A model generated the notes under the pieces. It did not search any database. It worked only from the letters and a program-made list of their open reading frames with translations, and was not told the DNA's origin. Shown here one piece after another: positions 10,700 to 22,646 of a stretch of DNA of 64,000 nt. The DNA is from Hanleya hanleyi (Eukaryota; Mollusca; Polyplacophora; Lepidopleurida; Hanleyidae). Position numbers and translations under genes: made by a program. Location of the stretch: contig JAVTVY010033802.1 of NCBI GenBank assembly GCA_036873755.1, positions 62,001 to 126,000 of the forward strand. Direction: 5' to 3'. Numbering within the stretch: position 1 is the stretch's first letter; each line of letters starts with the position of its first letter.

Positions 10700-12220
10700 G
10701 AGGCGAGTTACGCGACAATCCATATATCACCGGCCCCTGTTTTACATTCTTCTATTTCGTTAATTAACATCATCGCCCGACCACTCCAAGCTATTTCAGC
10801 TACAAATTTGATGAAAGTGAACCGCTCAAATGAATAGTCGGCGCAGTATAAGGGTCTCAGCGGTCCCATCAAGTGGAGTTGGAGATCTGCGGAGGGTACT
10901 CCAATGCTCTCACTTTGATAGATTTCTAATACTGTTGAAGCAGGGGATTTCCACGGCTTCAACGTTAACAGCCTCATTACCGTCGGTATTTAGTCAGGTC
11001 CCATTTCGGAAATATCTGCCGAACAGCGTTAAGTGAATTGGACTACTAAGGCCGACGACAAGTCCAATAATTCCGCAATTGAATACTGGGAAAATAAAAT
11101 GCCATTATTCCAGCGTGTTATCGATCAAGGACCGTTCTAGCTGTCAGCTTCCGTAAACTCTCTTCCCAGATTGAGTCACTCTGATAACCGCCCTTTTCGC
11201 GCCAATCTCCATCAGCGCGAGGAGAGACGGGTAGAGAAACGCTGCTAAATGGCTGATTGCAGACGATGCGCGCGCGCGGGAAGGGGATTAATTACAGATT
11301 ATTGCAGACGACAGCTCGTGAAACGTCACCAATTTCCGGTTTTGATTGACAGCATTGTGCCGCGGATCGGCCCTTCCAAGCTGAACTCAAACCGGGATAA
11401 GGTAGGAGATAATTTGAGATCATATCAACTGATTACTAAAGCGGTTTTTCAATATGATACCCCATTCTAGACTGGAGAATAAAAGAGGCGACAGAAAGCG
11501 GAATAACCAAAGATACTCGGTCATTCTGAAGACAACAAAGGCAGAGTCTTCTTCAAGCTTGAACAAAAAAATCAGCCCTTGACTGCTACAGATGCCAACG
11601 ACGGCTGCTGAATCATTGATATTACTCCAGGGCAATAGGGACTTGACGAGCCCGATATTCAACGGCTATTTAACAACAGTTGAGATTAATAACTTTAAAA
11701 GCTCGGCGAAAACGTCCAAACACATTTAATCTCTATCGGGCTAGCGGTCAATAACGAGCTTTAAGATCTAATGATGCGTGCCTTCTGGGGTGTGTAGCGG
11801 CGCACACGACAAATCGAAACTCTTCCTTATTGCACTAAACATGGCAGTGATATATGGCTGCTGTAACTCCCAAACATTGAAATTCCGCATTTATCGGTTT
11901 TTTGATTGTGGTACCGTTAGTTTTAAAATGGTTCAGACGCAACTCTGATTCGGTCTCTATAATGGTCTCGCGAGCAATTCATCACCAAACAGTTTGCTGT
12001 ACCCTGAAGGTTGCTACAAGAAAGACATTTGTTTGCTAAAAGGGTCACACGAAAAGAGATATGTTAGAAACTTACACTTTAACTGAAACTAAAACAAGCG
12101 CGCTGCAGCATGTAAGCGTATATGTGCTAGGTAGATTAGTTTTCAGGAACTTCTGATCCACTTTCCTATTCCGTAGCATCATTTTTCTAAGTTATTACAA
12201 CTATATTCAGATATTTAGCT
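10700..12220. other. No recognisable gene
   Basis: Short ORFs on both strands show no conserved domain. Nothing repetitive on the scale of tens of bases was seen. Confidence 0.4.
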
Positions 12221-12221
12221 T

Positions 12222-12358
12222 TTTTTACATGAGCCTCCCCCTATATTCCCATTTCACGGGCCAAACTTTCGAGCCCTTATACCCTACATGCTGAAGGTTC
12301 GTCCTCTGAGACCATACTTGGCCGTCTTCTTCCCTTGCCAATAGATAGAAACGTATAG
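12222..12358. repeat. Dispersed repeat copy A
   Basis: The block starting TTTTTTACATGAGCCTCCCC and ending CCTTGCCAATAGATAGAAACG recurs, slightly shortened, at 13824-13954. The two copies are about 95% identical apart from small deletions. No coding function is apparent. Confidence 0.8.
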
Positions 12359-13706
12359 AGAATGTGCAGTTACCATCTTTTCCGCCCCATCAATGGCCTT
12401 TTGGCCTTTTTTCTGTTTAGGTCAATCTCTTTAGCACGGTAGCGATCCCGACTAATTTTCACCACCGTCCGATCAAAAACACTTCCGGGGTCCCAATGGG
12501 TGTTAGCTGGGCCTTTTCGAAAACACCACCCATACCGCCTGAACTTAGCCAATTGATTTGAACTACATCTGTTCAAATTTTGTGTTAAAATCGGGGCTGA
12601 TCTATTCGTTTTCGAAGTTTTTAGCATTTCCTTCTATGATCAATTTAAGCTGTTCAGTGGGAGAATGATCCACCAATCGTTCATATTGCAACGAGGACTT
12701 CGAATCTTTAGGTCTGGTTGTGGCCAGCCTCTGCATCTTAAAATCTATCGCTTATCAAAACGCAGTTTCACATGAATTTTACGGGAAAGCTGACATCGCT
12801 GAAAAACAGAACTTTTTTTGTAGAAAATTCACTCCTCATTTTTTTTGTTTTTTTTTGGGCCATATATTCTGATGCTGTTTTTCTATTCGCTTCCTATATA
12901 ATCTCTTGGAACACACGTGTTTTAGCGCGAATTGTTTCTCCATTAATTCATAAACCTGCAAGGTAGAAAATTGAATTTTGCTGAAACACAGACCATTCAA
13001 AAATATATGTAGTGAACATATGCATCTGACAGGAAGTCTATACATTGGACAAAATAACACTTCAGTCTCAAGTTTATATTTAAAAGTGATAAATTCATTC
13101 TAAGATTAATTTTAGGAGAAAATGTGTACTTAATAATGCTCTTTTATCCAGAAGATTAAAATACACATTCGTGATTCTGTCCGTCACAGACTAGTTTTCA
13201 CCATTATGATTACCGTAACCCAATCAACTAAGTTTTTACGAAAAGGAAAGGATATGTGACGTTAAAATAAAACAAAAACTCTTTCGTGTCGACGGTAATA
13301 AAGCTGTGTTTGTTTTTCAACTCAAAACATCCAAAATCATTATTTTTCTAACAGTAAGCATACTGAAATATCAGCCTGGATTAATTCACGCTAGTCAGTT
13401 ACATAACAATAAATTTATGATCTATCAAAATGCGTTCGCTGACCTATTATGGTATTTTTGAAGCATATATAGACGACAGATCTTGAAGGATCTTGGCGCC
13501 CACCATTGTCCGATAATTGTAAGCTAATGACAAGAGGATCTTTTTGTCCATTGTTACTAAGAACAAACGATTGATTTGTAACTTTGTTTACAGAATTTCG
13601 AATCTGAGCGAAAAAGATCGAAAAAGGGACACTGGAAAACACCAAGATATCATCTTTCTAAGTTTAAGGAGTTTCAAGATTTCTAGAAACTGTACTTAAG
13701 TCGGTT

Positions 13707-13808
13707 GTTATAGTACAAGAGATAAAAGCAAAGTTAGTCTGAAAGTGAAGTTTTTTGCACGTGTCATCATTGAGTACTGGAAGCGAAGACAAATCTCTTT
13801 GACCCTTT
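13707..13808. repeat. 102-bp direct duplication, copy 1
   Basis: The segment beginning TTGTTATAGTACAAGAGATA and ending TCTCTTTGACCCTTT is repeated almost exactly at 13957-14058. The two copies flank the repeat block at 13824-13954. Confidence 0.85.
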
Positions 13809-13823
13809 GGCATGATCTATGAA

Positions 13824-13954
13824 ACTTTTTTACATGAACCTCCCCCTATATTCCCATTTCACGGGAACTTTCGAGCCCTTATACCCACATGCTGAAGGTT
13901 CGTCCTCTGAGACCATACTTGGCCGTCTTCTTCCCTTGCCAATAGGTAGAAACG
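13824..13954. repeat. Dispersed repeat copy B
   Basis: This is the second copy of the block at 12222-12358. It sits between the two copies of a 102-bp direct duplication, so the block probably moved together with, or was bracketed by, a local duplication event. Confidence 0.8.
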
Positions 13955-13956
13955 TT

Positions 13957-14058
13957 GTTATTGTACAAGAGATAAGAGCAAAGTTAGTCTGAAAGTGAAG
14001 TTTTTTGCACGTGTCATCATTGAGTACTGGAAGCGAAGACAAATCTCTTTGACCCTTT
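13957..14058. repeat. 102-bp direct duplication, copy 2
   Basis: Second copy of the segment at 13707-13808, differing at only a few positions (for example TATTGTACAAGAGATAAGAGC against TATAGTACAAGAGATAAAAGC). Confidence 0.85.
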
Positions 14059-14546
14059 TACTTAAGATTTTATAATTAGGAACGAATGCTAATTCTGTTC
14101 TGTTTACTGGGCTAGTTTGAGATATCTCTTTTAAGATACCATGCTCGAAAATAGTAAGATGGTACAATACTTAATACCAAAGGGATCCGCACAGTAATGT
14201 TGAAACTTCGAAAGTGTCTGAATCCTGATTATCTTCCTTGGATCGAAACACGCAGTAGTCTACAGTTGTCGAGTTGTAACGTTGTGTCACAAGAGTGACG
14301 CCCCTTCACGTAGCTGACCAGTCGGCAGAGGAAACAGCGGGACAGTTCACTGGACTAAAGCAAACTGATTTAAAATTTGAAGAAATACATTTTAATTCCG
14401 AATTATTTGAACTCCTTGATATAGAAGGTGAAGGTATGGATATTCTCTATAGCTACTATATAGAATATGTCTCACCGTTTGATCCGCCGACTCGTGTCAT
14501 GCAACGTCACAACTCTGGAATACCGTATAAATTTGAAGCGTAACTT

Positions 14547-17461
14547 GGATTTTCGACTCGGACGAAAAAAGGTATCTTGCAACTAGGCACCATGTGGGAC
14601 CTGTGTACCAAATTTCAGAAAGATCCATGAAGTAGTTCCTGAGAATTCACGATAACAATGTTTCAAGGGGAAATTCAAGATGGCCACCTGGCGGCCATAT
14701 TGGCTTTTCGAATCGGACCAAAAAAAAGGTATCTTGCACAACTCGACCACAAGGGGAACTTGTGTAACAAATTTGAGGAAGACCCTTGCAGTAGTTCTTG
14801 AGAAATCACGATAACAAAGTTTCATGGAGAAATCCGAGATGGGCGCCTGGTGGCCATATTGGAGAATCGGACCAGAAAGGGTATCTTGCACAATTAGACC
14901 ACAAGGGGAACCAGTGTACCAAATTTGACAAAGATCCATGCAGTACTTCCTGAGAAATCGCAATATCGGTAACAAAGTTTCATGGGGAGATCCAAGATGG
15001 AATCAGATCAGGAAAGGTATCTTGCACAACTGGACGACAAGGGGAACCTGTGTACCAAATTTGACAAAGATCCATGCAGTACTTCCAGAGAAATCACGAT
15101 AACAAATTTTCATGGGGAAATCTAAGATGGCCACCCGGTGGCCATATTGGATTTTCGATTCGGAACGAGAAAGCTATCTTGCACAACTAGACCCTAAGGG
15201 GAACCTGTGTACCAAATTTGAGAAAGATCCATTCAGTACTTCCTGAGAAATGACAATAGCAAAGTTTCATGGGGAAATCCACGATGGCCATCTTGTGGCC
15301 ATATCGGATTTTCGAATCGGACCAGAAAAGGTATCTTGCACAACCAGACCCCACGGCGAACCTGTATACCAAATTTGAGAAAGATCCATGCAGTAGTTCC
15401 TGAGAAATCGCAATAACAAAGTTTCATAGGAAAATCCAAGATGGCCGACTGATGGACATATTGGATTTTTGAATCGGACCAGAAGAGGTATCTTGCACAA
15501 CTGGACCACAAGGGGAACCTGTGTACCAAATTTGAGAAAGATCCCCGTAGTACTTCCTGAGAAATCACGATAACAAAGTTTCATGGAGAAATCTAAGATG
15601 GCCGCCTGGTGACCATATTGGATTTTCGAATCGGACCAGAAAATGTATCTTGAACAACTAGACCCCAAGGGGAACCTGTGTACCAAATGTGAGAAAGATC
15701 CCTGCAGTAGTTCCTAAGAAATCACGATAACAAGGTTTCATGGGGAAATCCAAGATGGCTGCCTGGTGGCCATATTGGATTTTCGAATCGGATCAGAAAA
15801 GGTATCTTGCACAACTAGACCCCAAGGGGAACCTGTGTATCGAATTTGAGAAAGATCCATGCAGTAGATCATGAGAAATCGCGATAACAAGGTTTCATGG
15901 GGAAATCCCAGATGGCCGCCTTGTGGCCATATTGGATTTTTGAATCGGAACAGAAAAGGTATATTGCACAACTAGACCCCAAGGGGAACCTGTGTACCAA
16001 ATTTGAGAAAGATCCATGCTGTAGTTCCTGAGAAATCACGATAACAAGGTTTCATGGGGAAATCCAAGATGGTTGCCTGGTGGCCATATTGGACTTTCGA
16101 ATCGGACCAGAAAAGGTATCTTGCACAACTAGACCCCACGGGGAACCTGTGGATCGAATTTGAGAAAGATCCACGAAGTAGTTCCTGAGAAATCGCGATA
16201 ACAAGGTTTCATGGGGAAATCAAAGATGGCCGCCTTGTGGCCATATTGGATTTTTGAATCGGACCAGAAAAGGTATCTTGCACAGCTAGACCCCAAGGGG
16301 AACCTGTGTACCAAATTTGAGAAAGATCCATGCAGTAGTTTCTGAGAAATCGCGATAACAAGGTTTCATGGGGGAAATCCAAGATGGCCGCCTTGTGGCC
16401 ATATTGGATTTTCGAATCGGACCAGAAAAGGTATCTTGCACAACTAGACCCCAAGGGGAACCTGTGTACCAAATTTGAGAAAGATCCATGCAGTAGTTCC
16501 TGAGAAATCACGATAACAAGGTTTCATGGGGAAATCCAAGATGGCTGCCTGATGGCCATATTGGATTTTCGAATCGGACCAGAAAAGGTATCGTGCACAA
16601 CTAGACCCCAAGGGGAACCTGTGTATCGATTTTGAGAAAGATCCACGGAGTAGTTCCTGAGAAATCGCGATAACAAGGTTTCATGGGGAAATCCAAGATG
16701 GCCGCCTTGTGGCCATATCGGACTTTTGAATCGGACCAGAAAATGTATCTTGCACAGCTAGATCGCAAGGGGAACCTGTGTACCAAATTTGAGAAAGATC
16801 CATGCAGTAGTTTCTGAGAAATCGCGATAACAAGGTTTCATGGGGAAATCCAAGATGGCCGCCTTGTGGCCATATTGGATTTTCGAATCGGACCAGAAAA
16901 GGTATCTTGCACAACTAGACCCCAAGGGGAACCTGTGTACCAAATTTGAGAAAGATCCATGCTGTAGTTCCTGAGAAATCACGATAACAAGGTTTCATGG
17001 GGAAATCCAAGATGGCTGCCTGATGGCCATATTGGATTTTCGAATCGGACCAGAAAAGGTATCGTGCACAACTAGACCCCAAGGGGAACCTGTGTATCGA
17101 ATTTGAGAAAGATCCACGGAGCAGTTCCTGAGAAATCGCGATAACAAGGTTTCATGGGGAAATCCAAGATGGCCGCCTTGTGGCCATATCGGACTTTTGA
17201 ATCGGACCAGAAAATGTATCTTGCACAGCTAGATCGCAAGGGGAACCTGTGTACCAAATTTGAGAAAGATCCATGCAGTAGTTTCTGAGAAATCGCGATA
17301 ACAAGGTTTCATGGGGAAATCCAAGATGGCCGCCTTGTGGCCATATTGGATTTTCGAATCGGACCAGAAAAGGTATCTTGCACAACTAGACCCCAAGGGG
17401 AACCTGTGTACCAAATTTGAGAAAGATCCATGCAGTAGTTCCTGAGAAATCGTGATAACAA
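14547..17461. repeat. 157-bp tandem array (about 18-19 units)
   Basis: The unit contains GGTATCTTGCACAACTAGAC, AGGGGAACCTGTGTACCAAA, TTTGAGAAAGATCCATGCAG, GAGAAATCGCGATAACAAGG and GATGGCCGCCTTGTGGCCAT, repeated every 157 bp. The left end is the most diverged and the right end the most homogeneous. From about 16.1 kb a three-unit higher-order repeat of about 471 bp is visible. The minus-strand ORFs (such as VHRFPLGSSCARYLFWSDSK) are repeat artefacts. With the microsatellite and hairpin that follow, the array resembles the core repeats of 'pearl'/Helentron-type elements of bivalves. Confidence 0.9.
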
Positions 17462-17465
17462 GAAT

Positions 17466-17522
17466 TGTTTACGGACGGACGACGGATGACGGACGACGGA
17501 CGGACGACGGACCACGGACGAA
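17466..17522. repeat. ACGG/ACGACGG microsatellite
   Basis: Directly after the last 157-bp unit lies a run of GGACGGACGACGGATGACGG-type repeats. ACGG-type microsatellites adjoining a ~160-bp core repeat are a described feature of molluscan pearl elements. Confidence 0.85.
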
Positions 17523-17530
17523 AAGCGATT

Positions 17531-17556
17531 TGAACAGCCCACCATCTGGTGATGGT
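17531..17556 (+). other. Terminal hairpin of the array element
   Basis: AGCCCACCATC and GATGGTGGGCT form a perfect 11-bp stem with the loop TGGT, followed by AAAAAG. A short GC-rich hairpin close to the 3' end, ahead of a CTAA-like terminus, is typical of Helitron/Helentron-related elements. The exact end of the element is not proven. Confidence 0.7.
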
Positions 17557-17559
17557 GGG

Positions 17560-18540
17560 CTAAAAAGACAATTTTGACATGTCAAACCTGTCCAGGCCTG
17601 GGGTGGGGTGGGGTGGGGGCAGTTTGGCTTGAGCTAGGGGATTGAAACTTACCTTTGGTCAGGCTCTACCAGATGTAAAAAAAAATCCAAGATGGCTGCT
17701 TTGATGACGTCTCAGAGACATCATCAAAACGGGCATTTATTGACCGATTTTTCGGTCACATTTTACGATTTCTTTATTGATGTGTTTTCTTTGCAAAAAC
17801 TGCATGAACAATTAGTAAATAATAGTCTGATGTGAAATAAAATAGATTTTGCCCAATTTTCCTCGAAGAAAAGCAGGAATTTCGAAGAAAGATCATTTTT
17901 CTGGTACACCACATGGCCGCCATCTTGAATTTACTCATGATAAATGACCCCAATATGATAAACTGAAAAATCGCAGAGGGTCAGCTTTCATTTTTGTTAT
18001 CGTTCCGGAGATAGGGGAGAAAGTGTGGTAGGCAGGGGTCATAAAACAGACAAGCAACACTAGTCAAAACCATGTCCATTTTCCTGTGACTCCATCACGG
18101 TCATGTCCTAAGATTATATAACAATTAATCAGCAATATTCCTAGGAGATCGATATATTATTTTAAATTTGGCAGCCATAACTAAATTCTAAGCAATAGAA
18201 CGTCTGCTGGTCACAAAATATGTTCACCAACAGGCGCGTTAAATTTTAAAAATACCTTTCAAACCGTGATTCCGTAACCGTGGAAGTACTATTCAAAGTT
18301 CTCCATGATACTGGGGCGTTGATAACTCGGAACAAGCTAAAGCATTCAGCAAAGCTGAAGCTTTTGCTATTTTCTATAACATTTAGAATCATCCCTATGT
18401 TCTCAAATATGTGCTGATGGTGTTGTAGTGGATAACAATCTGAGTAGCTGATCAGTTGCCGGAAGCGGAGAGCCCGTCTGAAGGTAACGTCACCTTCACT
18501 ACAAAAGGTATTTGTCGACAAACCTCTATTGCGAACTTTA
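17560..18540. other. Gene-free flank with Helentron-like fragments
   Basis: A GGGGT-rich tract is followed by a fragment ATCCAAGATGGCTGCTTTGA, similar to part of the 157-bp unit, and an imperfect palindrome GATGACGTCTCAGAGACATCATC. No gene is recognised. Confidence 0.4.
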
Positions 18541-18559
18541 CATAAATGCGGACATGAGG

Positions 18560-19995
18560 CAACAATAATTATGTTAAATGCTCAAGAGTTGTTCAAATAG
18601 AGGATATATTACATCTAGGTCAAGTTGTCCCTTGGATAATGTGCTCACAAGCAAATATGATTGCTATTTATATTTTGATATCTGTGACCTTTGAATATTG
18701 GTCAAAGCTAGTACAGAGTGAATATGACATACAAACCTTCATAAGGCAGCATTGGACCAAAAATCCCTCTATTTTCGAGACATTATATTCACAATTCTAT
18801 TCACATTTTGACATGTGACCTTTGAAAATAGGTCAGGATGAGTCTGAAATGAACTTGACATACAGGCTCTTGCAAATTAACATTGTACGAAGTATCAAGA
18901 CTCTAGATCGAGTTGTCTCATAGATATTGTGGTCACAAGCAGATAGGACTGCTATTCACATTTTAGCCTCTGTGACCTTTGAAAATAGGTGAAGCTCAGT
19001 CTGGAGGGAATTTGACCTAGAGGCATTCAAAAGGCAGCATCGTGCGAAATATCCAGCCTCCAGGTCTCATTGTTATTGAGATATGGGCTCACAATGCTAT
19101 TCACCTCCTTGACTTTTGAAAATAAGTTATGCTCAGTCTAGAGTGCACTCGACCTAGAGGCTCTTACAAGTCAGCATTGTGCCAAAGAATAAGATTCTGT
19201 GTCAAGTTGTCCCTTCAATATTGTGTTTACAGGCAAATATTCACATTTTGACTTCCGTCGTCTTTGAAATTAGGTCAAGGTCAGTACGGAGTGAACTTGA
19301 GCTAGAGTCCTTCATAAGAAAGTATCGTGTCAAATATCCAGTGGATAGCTCTCGTTGTTATTGGAGTATTGTGTTATAACAATACTGTACATATTTTGAT
19401 CTATGTGACGTCTGAAAGTTCATTCCTGAACGAACTTGACGTTGAGGCCCCGGGTCCCATAAGACAGTATTGTGCAAAATATCAAGGTTCTAGCTCTATA
19501 GGCCACGTAGTTCAACAGGGACCGTCACTGCTACTCATATTTTGACCTCTATGACCTTTGGAAATAGGTCAAGGTCAATCGTGAATGAACTTGACCTAGA
19601 GGCTCCCATAAGCCAGTACTGTATAAAATACCAAAGCTCATGCTCTACTTGCCCCTTAGATATTGTGTTCACAAGGGACTTCTCTGCTATTCTTCACATT
19701 TTTATCTCTGATCTTTGAAAATAGGTCAAGATAAGTCCTGTGTGAACTTGACCTAGAGGTTCCCCCATGAGTCAGCGTTGTGCCAAATGTCAAGACTCTA
19801 CCTCTATTTGCCCCTTAGATATTGTGTTCACAATGGACTCTCGCTGCTATTCACACGTTCCCCCTCTGTGATCTTTGAAAATAGGTCAGTCAGTCCTGAG
19901 TGGACTTGACCTGAAGCCCCCCCCCCACGAGACAGCAGTGCACCAAAGGGCAAGGCTCTAGCCCTCTATGTTATTGAGATGTAGCGTTCACAACA
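18560..19995. repeat. ~150-bp diverged tandem array (about 9 units)
   Basis: Units carry TGACCTTTGAAAATAGGTCA, AAGGTCAGTCTGGAGTGAAC, TTGACCTAGAGGCTC and TTAGATATTGTGTTCACAAG, repeating at 140-165 bp. Each unit has two to three AGGTCA or TGACCT hexamers, often as TCAAGGTCA. Sequence divergence between units is clearly higher than in the 157-bp array, so this is an older array. Confidence 0.8.
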
Positions 19996-19999
19996 TGTA

Positions 20000-20880
20000 T
20001 TTTTACTTGTATTTTTTCCTTGTGTAAAGAGAGATTACTCCACCTCTACTGGTGTTTGTGGGTGATTTGTGCTCAATTTCTGCATCCATTGAACTTACTT
20101 GCAGGTAATACGTTTCTAGAACCAGGTGACCGACATCTGTTCTATATCGTTTAATAATATTTATATTTTTTCTTTGATCATACGATATACGTACTAAAAT
20201 ACATGGGTTAATGGCTTGGTGACTCCCGAGTTGGGTATAAATGACATATTTCCGTTTTGGTTTTTGACAGTTGAAATTCGTCCGATTTATTTTGCACAAA
20301 GGGTGGCACAAAATAGATTTTCCTCTTTCAATTGACGTATCACGTACCAACGCGTATTATTTGAGGCTAACTCTGGTAGATAATGCCTTTTTGGTGCTTT
20401 GTTAATTACATATGGGAACTAATGGGAACGTCCGCCATGAACTGGGATTCGTCCTCATTCTATTGTTGTCACAGTCGTTGGAGAGTACATCAAATACGAG
20501 GAACTAGTCTAGTGGATTTAACGTTTGTTTTTTCAAAGCAATATATATGTCGAAGAAAAATTCAACATTTGCATGATCGAATCACGTTGCAATAAAATTT
20601 AATGCATAAAGCCCGATACATCGCATCTGTCATATCTCACGACTTCAGGGGCTGCTCTGCAGCGAAACTAAAGTCTGTTCATTTTAATAGTCGGCCCTTG
20701 GTAACAGCATAGCTTAAGTGTATTCTTACAACTTCTGAAACCAGATGAGAATTTTGTTTTCTATGCTATCCCATGTATTCTGGGTATCCAGTACAGTTTT
20801 TGGTATAGCGGTGTGAGTGGTAGGGGGTGTAATATCTAATTCCCCATAACACATATTGGTGTTCTTTAAATCAACCATCC
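20000..20880. other. No recognisable gene
   Basis: Minus-strand and plus-strand ORFs of 70-115 codons lack recognisable domains. No repeats longer than a few bases were noticed. Confidence 0.4.
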
Positions 20881-20884
20881 AATC

Positions 20885-21137
20885 AAATGTCGAGGAGAGG
20901 AAGGGGGAGGGAGATTTGGCTTAATGTCACCCTCAAGTTTGTTTCACTCATATGGTGATAGTCTGTTTGGTTGGTGGAGGAAGCCGGAGAACACAGAGAG
21001 AACCACCGCCCTTCGGCAAGTAACTGACAAACTTTCACACAAGACCAGCTGGGCTCGAACCCGTGCCGGTTCATCGGTGTGAAGCTAGCGGTCACCAGCG
21101 AAGCGCCTTAGACCACTCAGCCACCTAGGGTCCCCTC
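20885..21137 (-). mobile_element. tRNA-derived SINE with conserved central domain
   Basis: Read on the minus strand, it starts with a tRNA-like head: A-box GGTGGCTGAGTGGTCTAAGG and B-box ACGGGTTCGAGCCC. This is followed by a body containing CGGTGGTTCTCTCTGTGT and CTCCGGCTTCCTCCACC, a core shared by many SINEs of aquatic invertebrates. The end reads GAGTGAAACAAACTTGAGGG and GTGACATTAAGCC. It would have been transcribed by RNA polymerase III from the internal promoter and mobilised by a partner LINE. No clean target-site duplication was found. Confidence 0.8.
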
Positions 21138-21139
21138 GA

Positions 21140-22540
21140 AGGAGTTAGTAGACATATTCGTAAATGGTGCAGCCATGCTTAATTTATTAAGCAGCACTAC
21201 TGTCTTGAAAGGGCGATTCAAAAAAAATCGATCAATTCCGACGGCTAACAACGACAATGTTAAGGCCATAGTCCACTCGGCCATTTGTCTGGAAAAGGCT
21301 CTTACATTGGAAAAGTCAGTTTGGCCAAATGGAAGAAATAGATAGTATTAATTTTTGTTGACAGTAAAAAACAATGTCATTGTGTAAAGTAATAGTTAAT
21401 GTGTTATGATTTATTTAGATACATCCAAACACAAAACGTTAGAAGTGTAATTTTTTAGAATTAGTTGAAAAACTTGTTACAATAAATACATATCTTTAAT
21501 AAATGAATGAACATTACATATGAGCCTAATATAATGTTTTGTTATGTAATGTTCAACATGGGCATAACATTTATAGCATATAAACAAGCTCGAAACAATA
21601 AACAGCTCGAAATTTGAAATGAACATGTGCATCGAACGTCGCCATTTTGGAAAAGTTGACGCAAGATAATATGCTTCAGAAAATTACATCTTTTATGAAA
21701 GTGAGAAGACAGACAAGTCTAGTCTTTTGCAGGGAGTTCACCAGAACGTTTGCCAAATGAATTCAGTGTGTGACGGGATTTGACATACAAGCGATCGCCT
21801 TGTGTTCCCTTTCCTCCGAAGATACCTCTCGTCTTCATCACAGGTTTGGCAAATCGGAAGTCAGTGTACATGGAGAAAAATCCATCCGCAGTTCAGACAG
21901 ATACCTGCGCGTCATTGGATATTTTTTAAAAGCGCCCAGAGACAGCGAGTTAATAATTACTTTTATTTATAAATCAAAGAACTGTTTTTCTGAAACCTAA
22001 GTAGTTACTGTTTATAAAAGTTGAAGGTAACTCCACTGATACTATTTTTTAAAGCGGGATTAATGGCGGCCCACGGTGAACAGATCGGGTGCATTGTTTT
22101 GGGTGAGAGGTGGAATCAATTGATGCCTACAAGGTAATTATAACAGCATCGAAGTACAGATTACTTCAGAAAAATATTACAAGTTATTGTGCATGTTTCT
22201 GTGTGTTTCTTTGGGCAATCGTAGTGAAAGTTCGGCAGATAAACTTATTTGAAGTGTTTGGTTCTACGTTGATTTCGATGTGTGACGTCAGTGAAATGTA
22301 CATCCATACGACGTTGCGAGAGTTGTTTTTCACTTTGATTCATTTACTGTTCAAACTTTTAATATCTTTCATATGAATGAATGAAATACCTGAAATGTTT
22401 TTAGGGAAATAACGATGCTTTATTTACCACTTTTGTACTGTGTGTGAAATGTTGAAGAACACGTGTATGGTGGTCTGTTACAAGTTGATTGCAACAAATT
22501 TCAAGACAGTTTAGTAATATGGGTGAAGATTACGTTTATT
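21140..22540. other. No recognisable gene
   Basis: Low-complexity AT-rich sequence with short ORFs only. A two-fold imperfect repeat of about 70 bp (TGTGGGAGACTGTAAATAGC type) starts at about 22540 and runs into the broken transposase gene. Confidence 0.4.
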
Positions 22541-22646
22541 TGTGGGAGACTGTAAATAGCGTGATATGGATGGGGAAGGATGAAGGCATTGGAGAAGACT
22601 GTAAGTAATGTAATATAAATTGTGTGAGACTGCAAAATAGTGAGAA

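Noticed and set aside
14583..17545. Many minus-strand ORFs of 61-139 codons (VHRFPLGSSCARYLFWSDSK type)
   Set aside because: They are translations of the 157-bp tandem repeat in successive frames and end whenever the frame drifts. No start, domain or promoter is shared.
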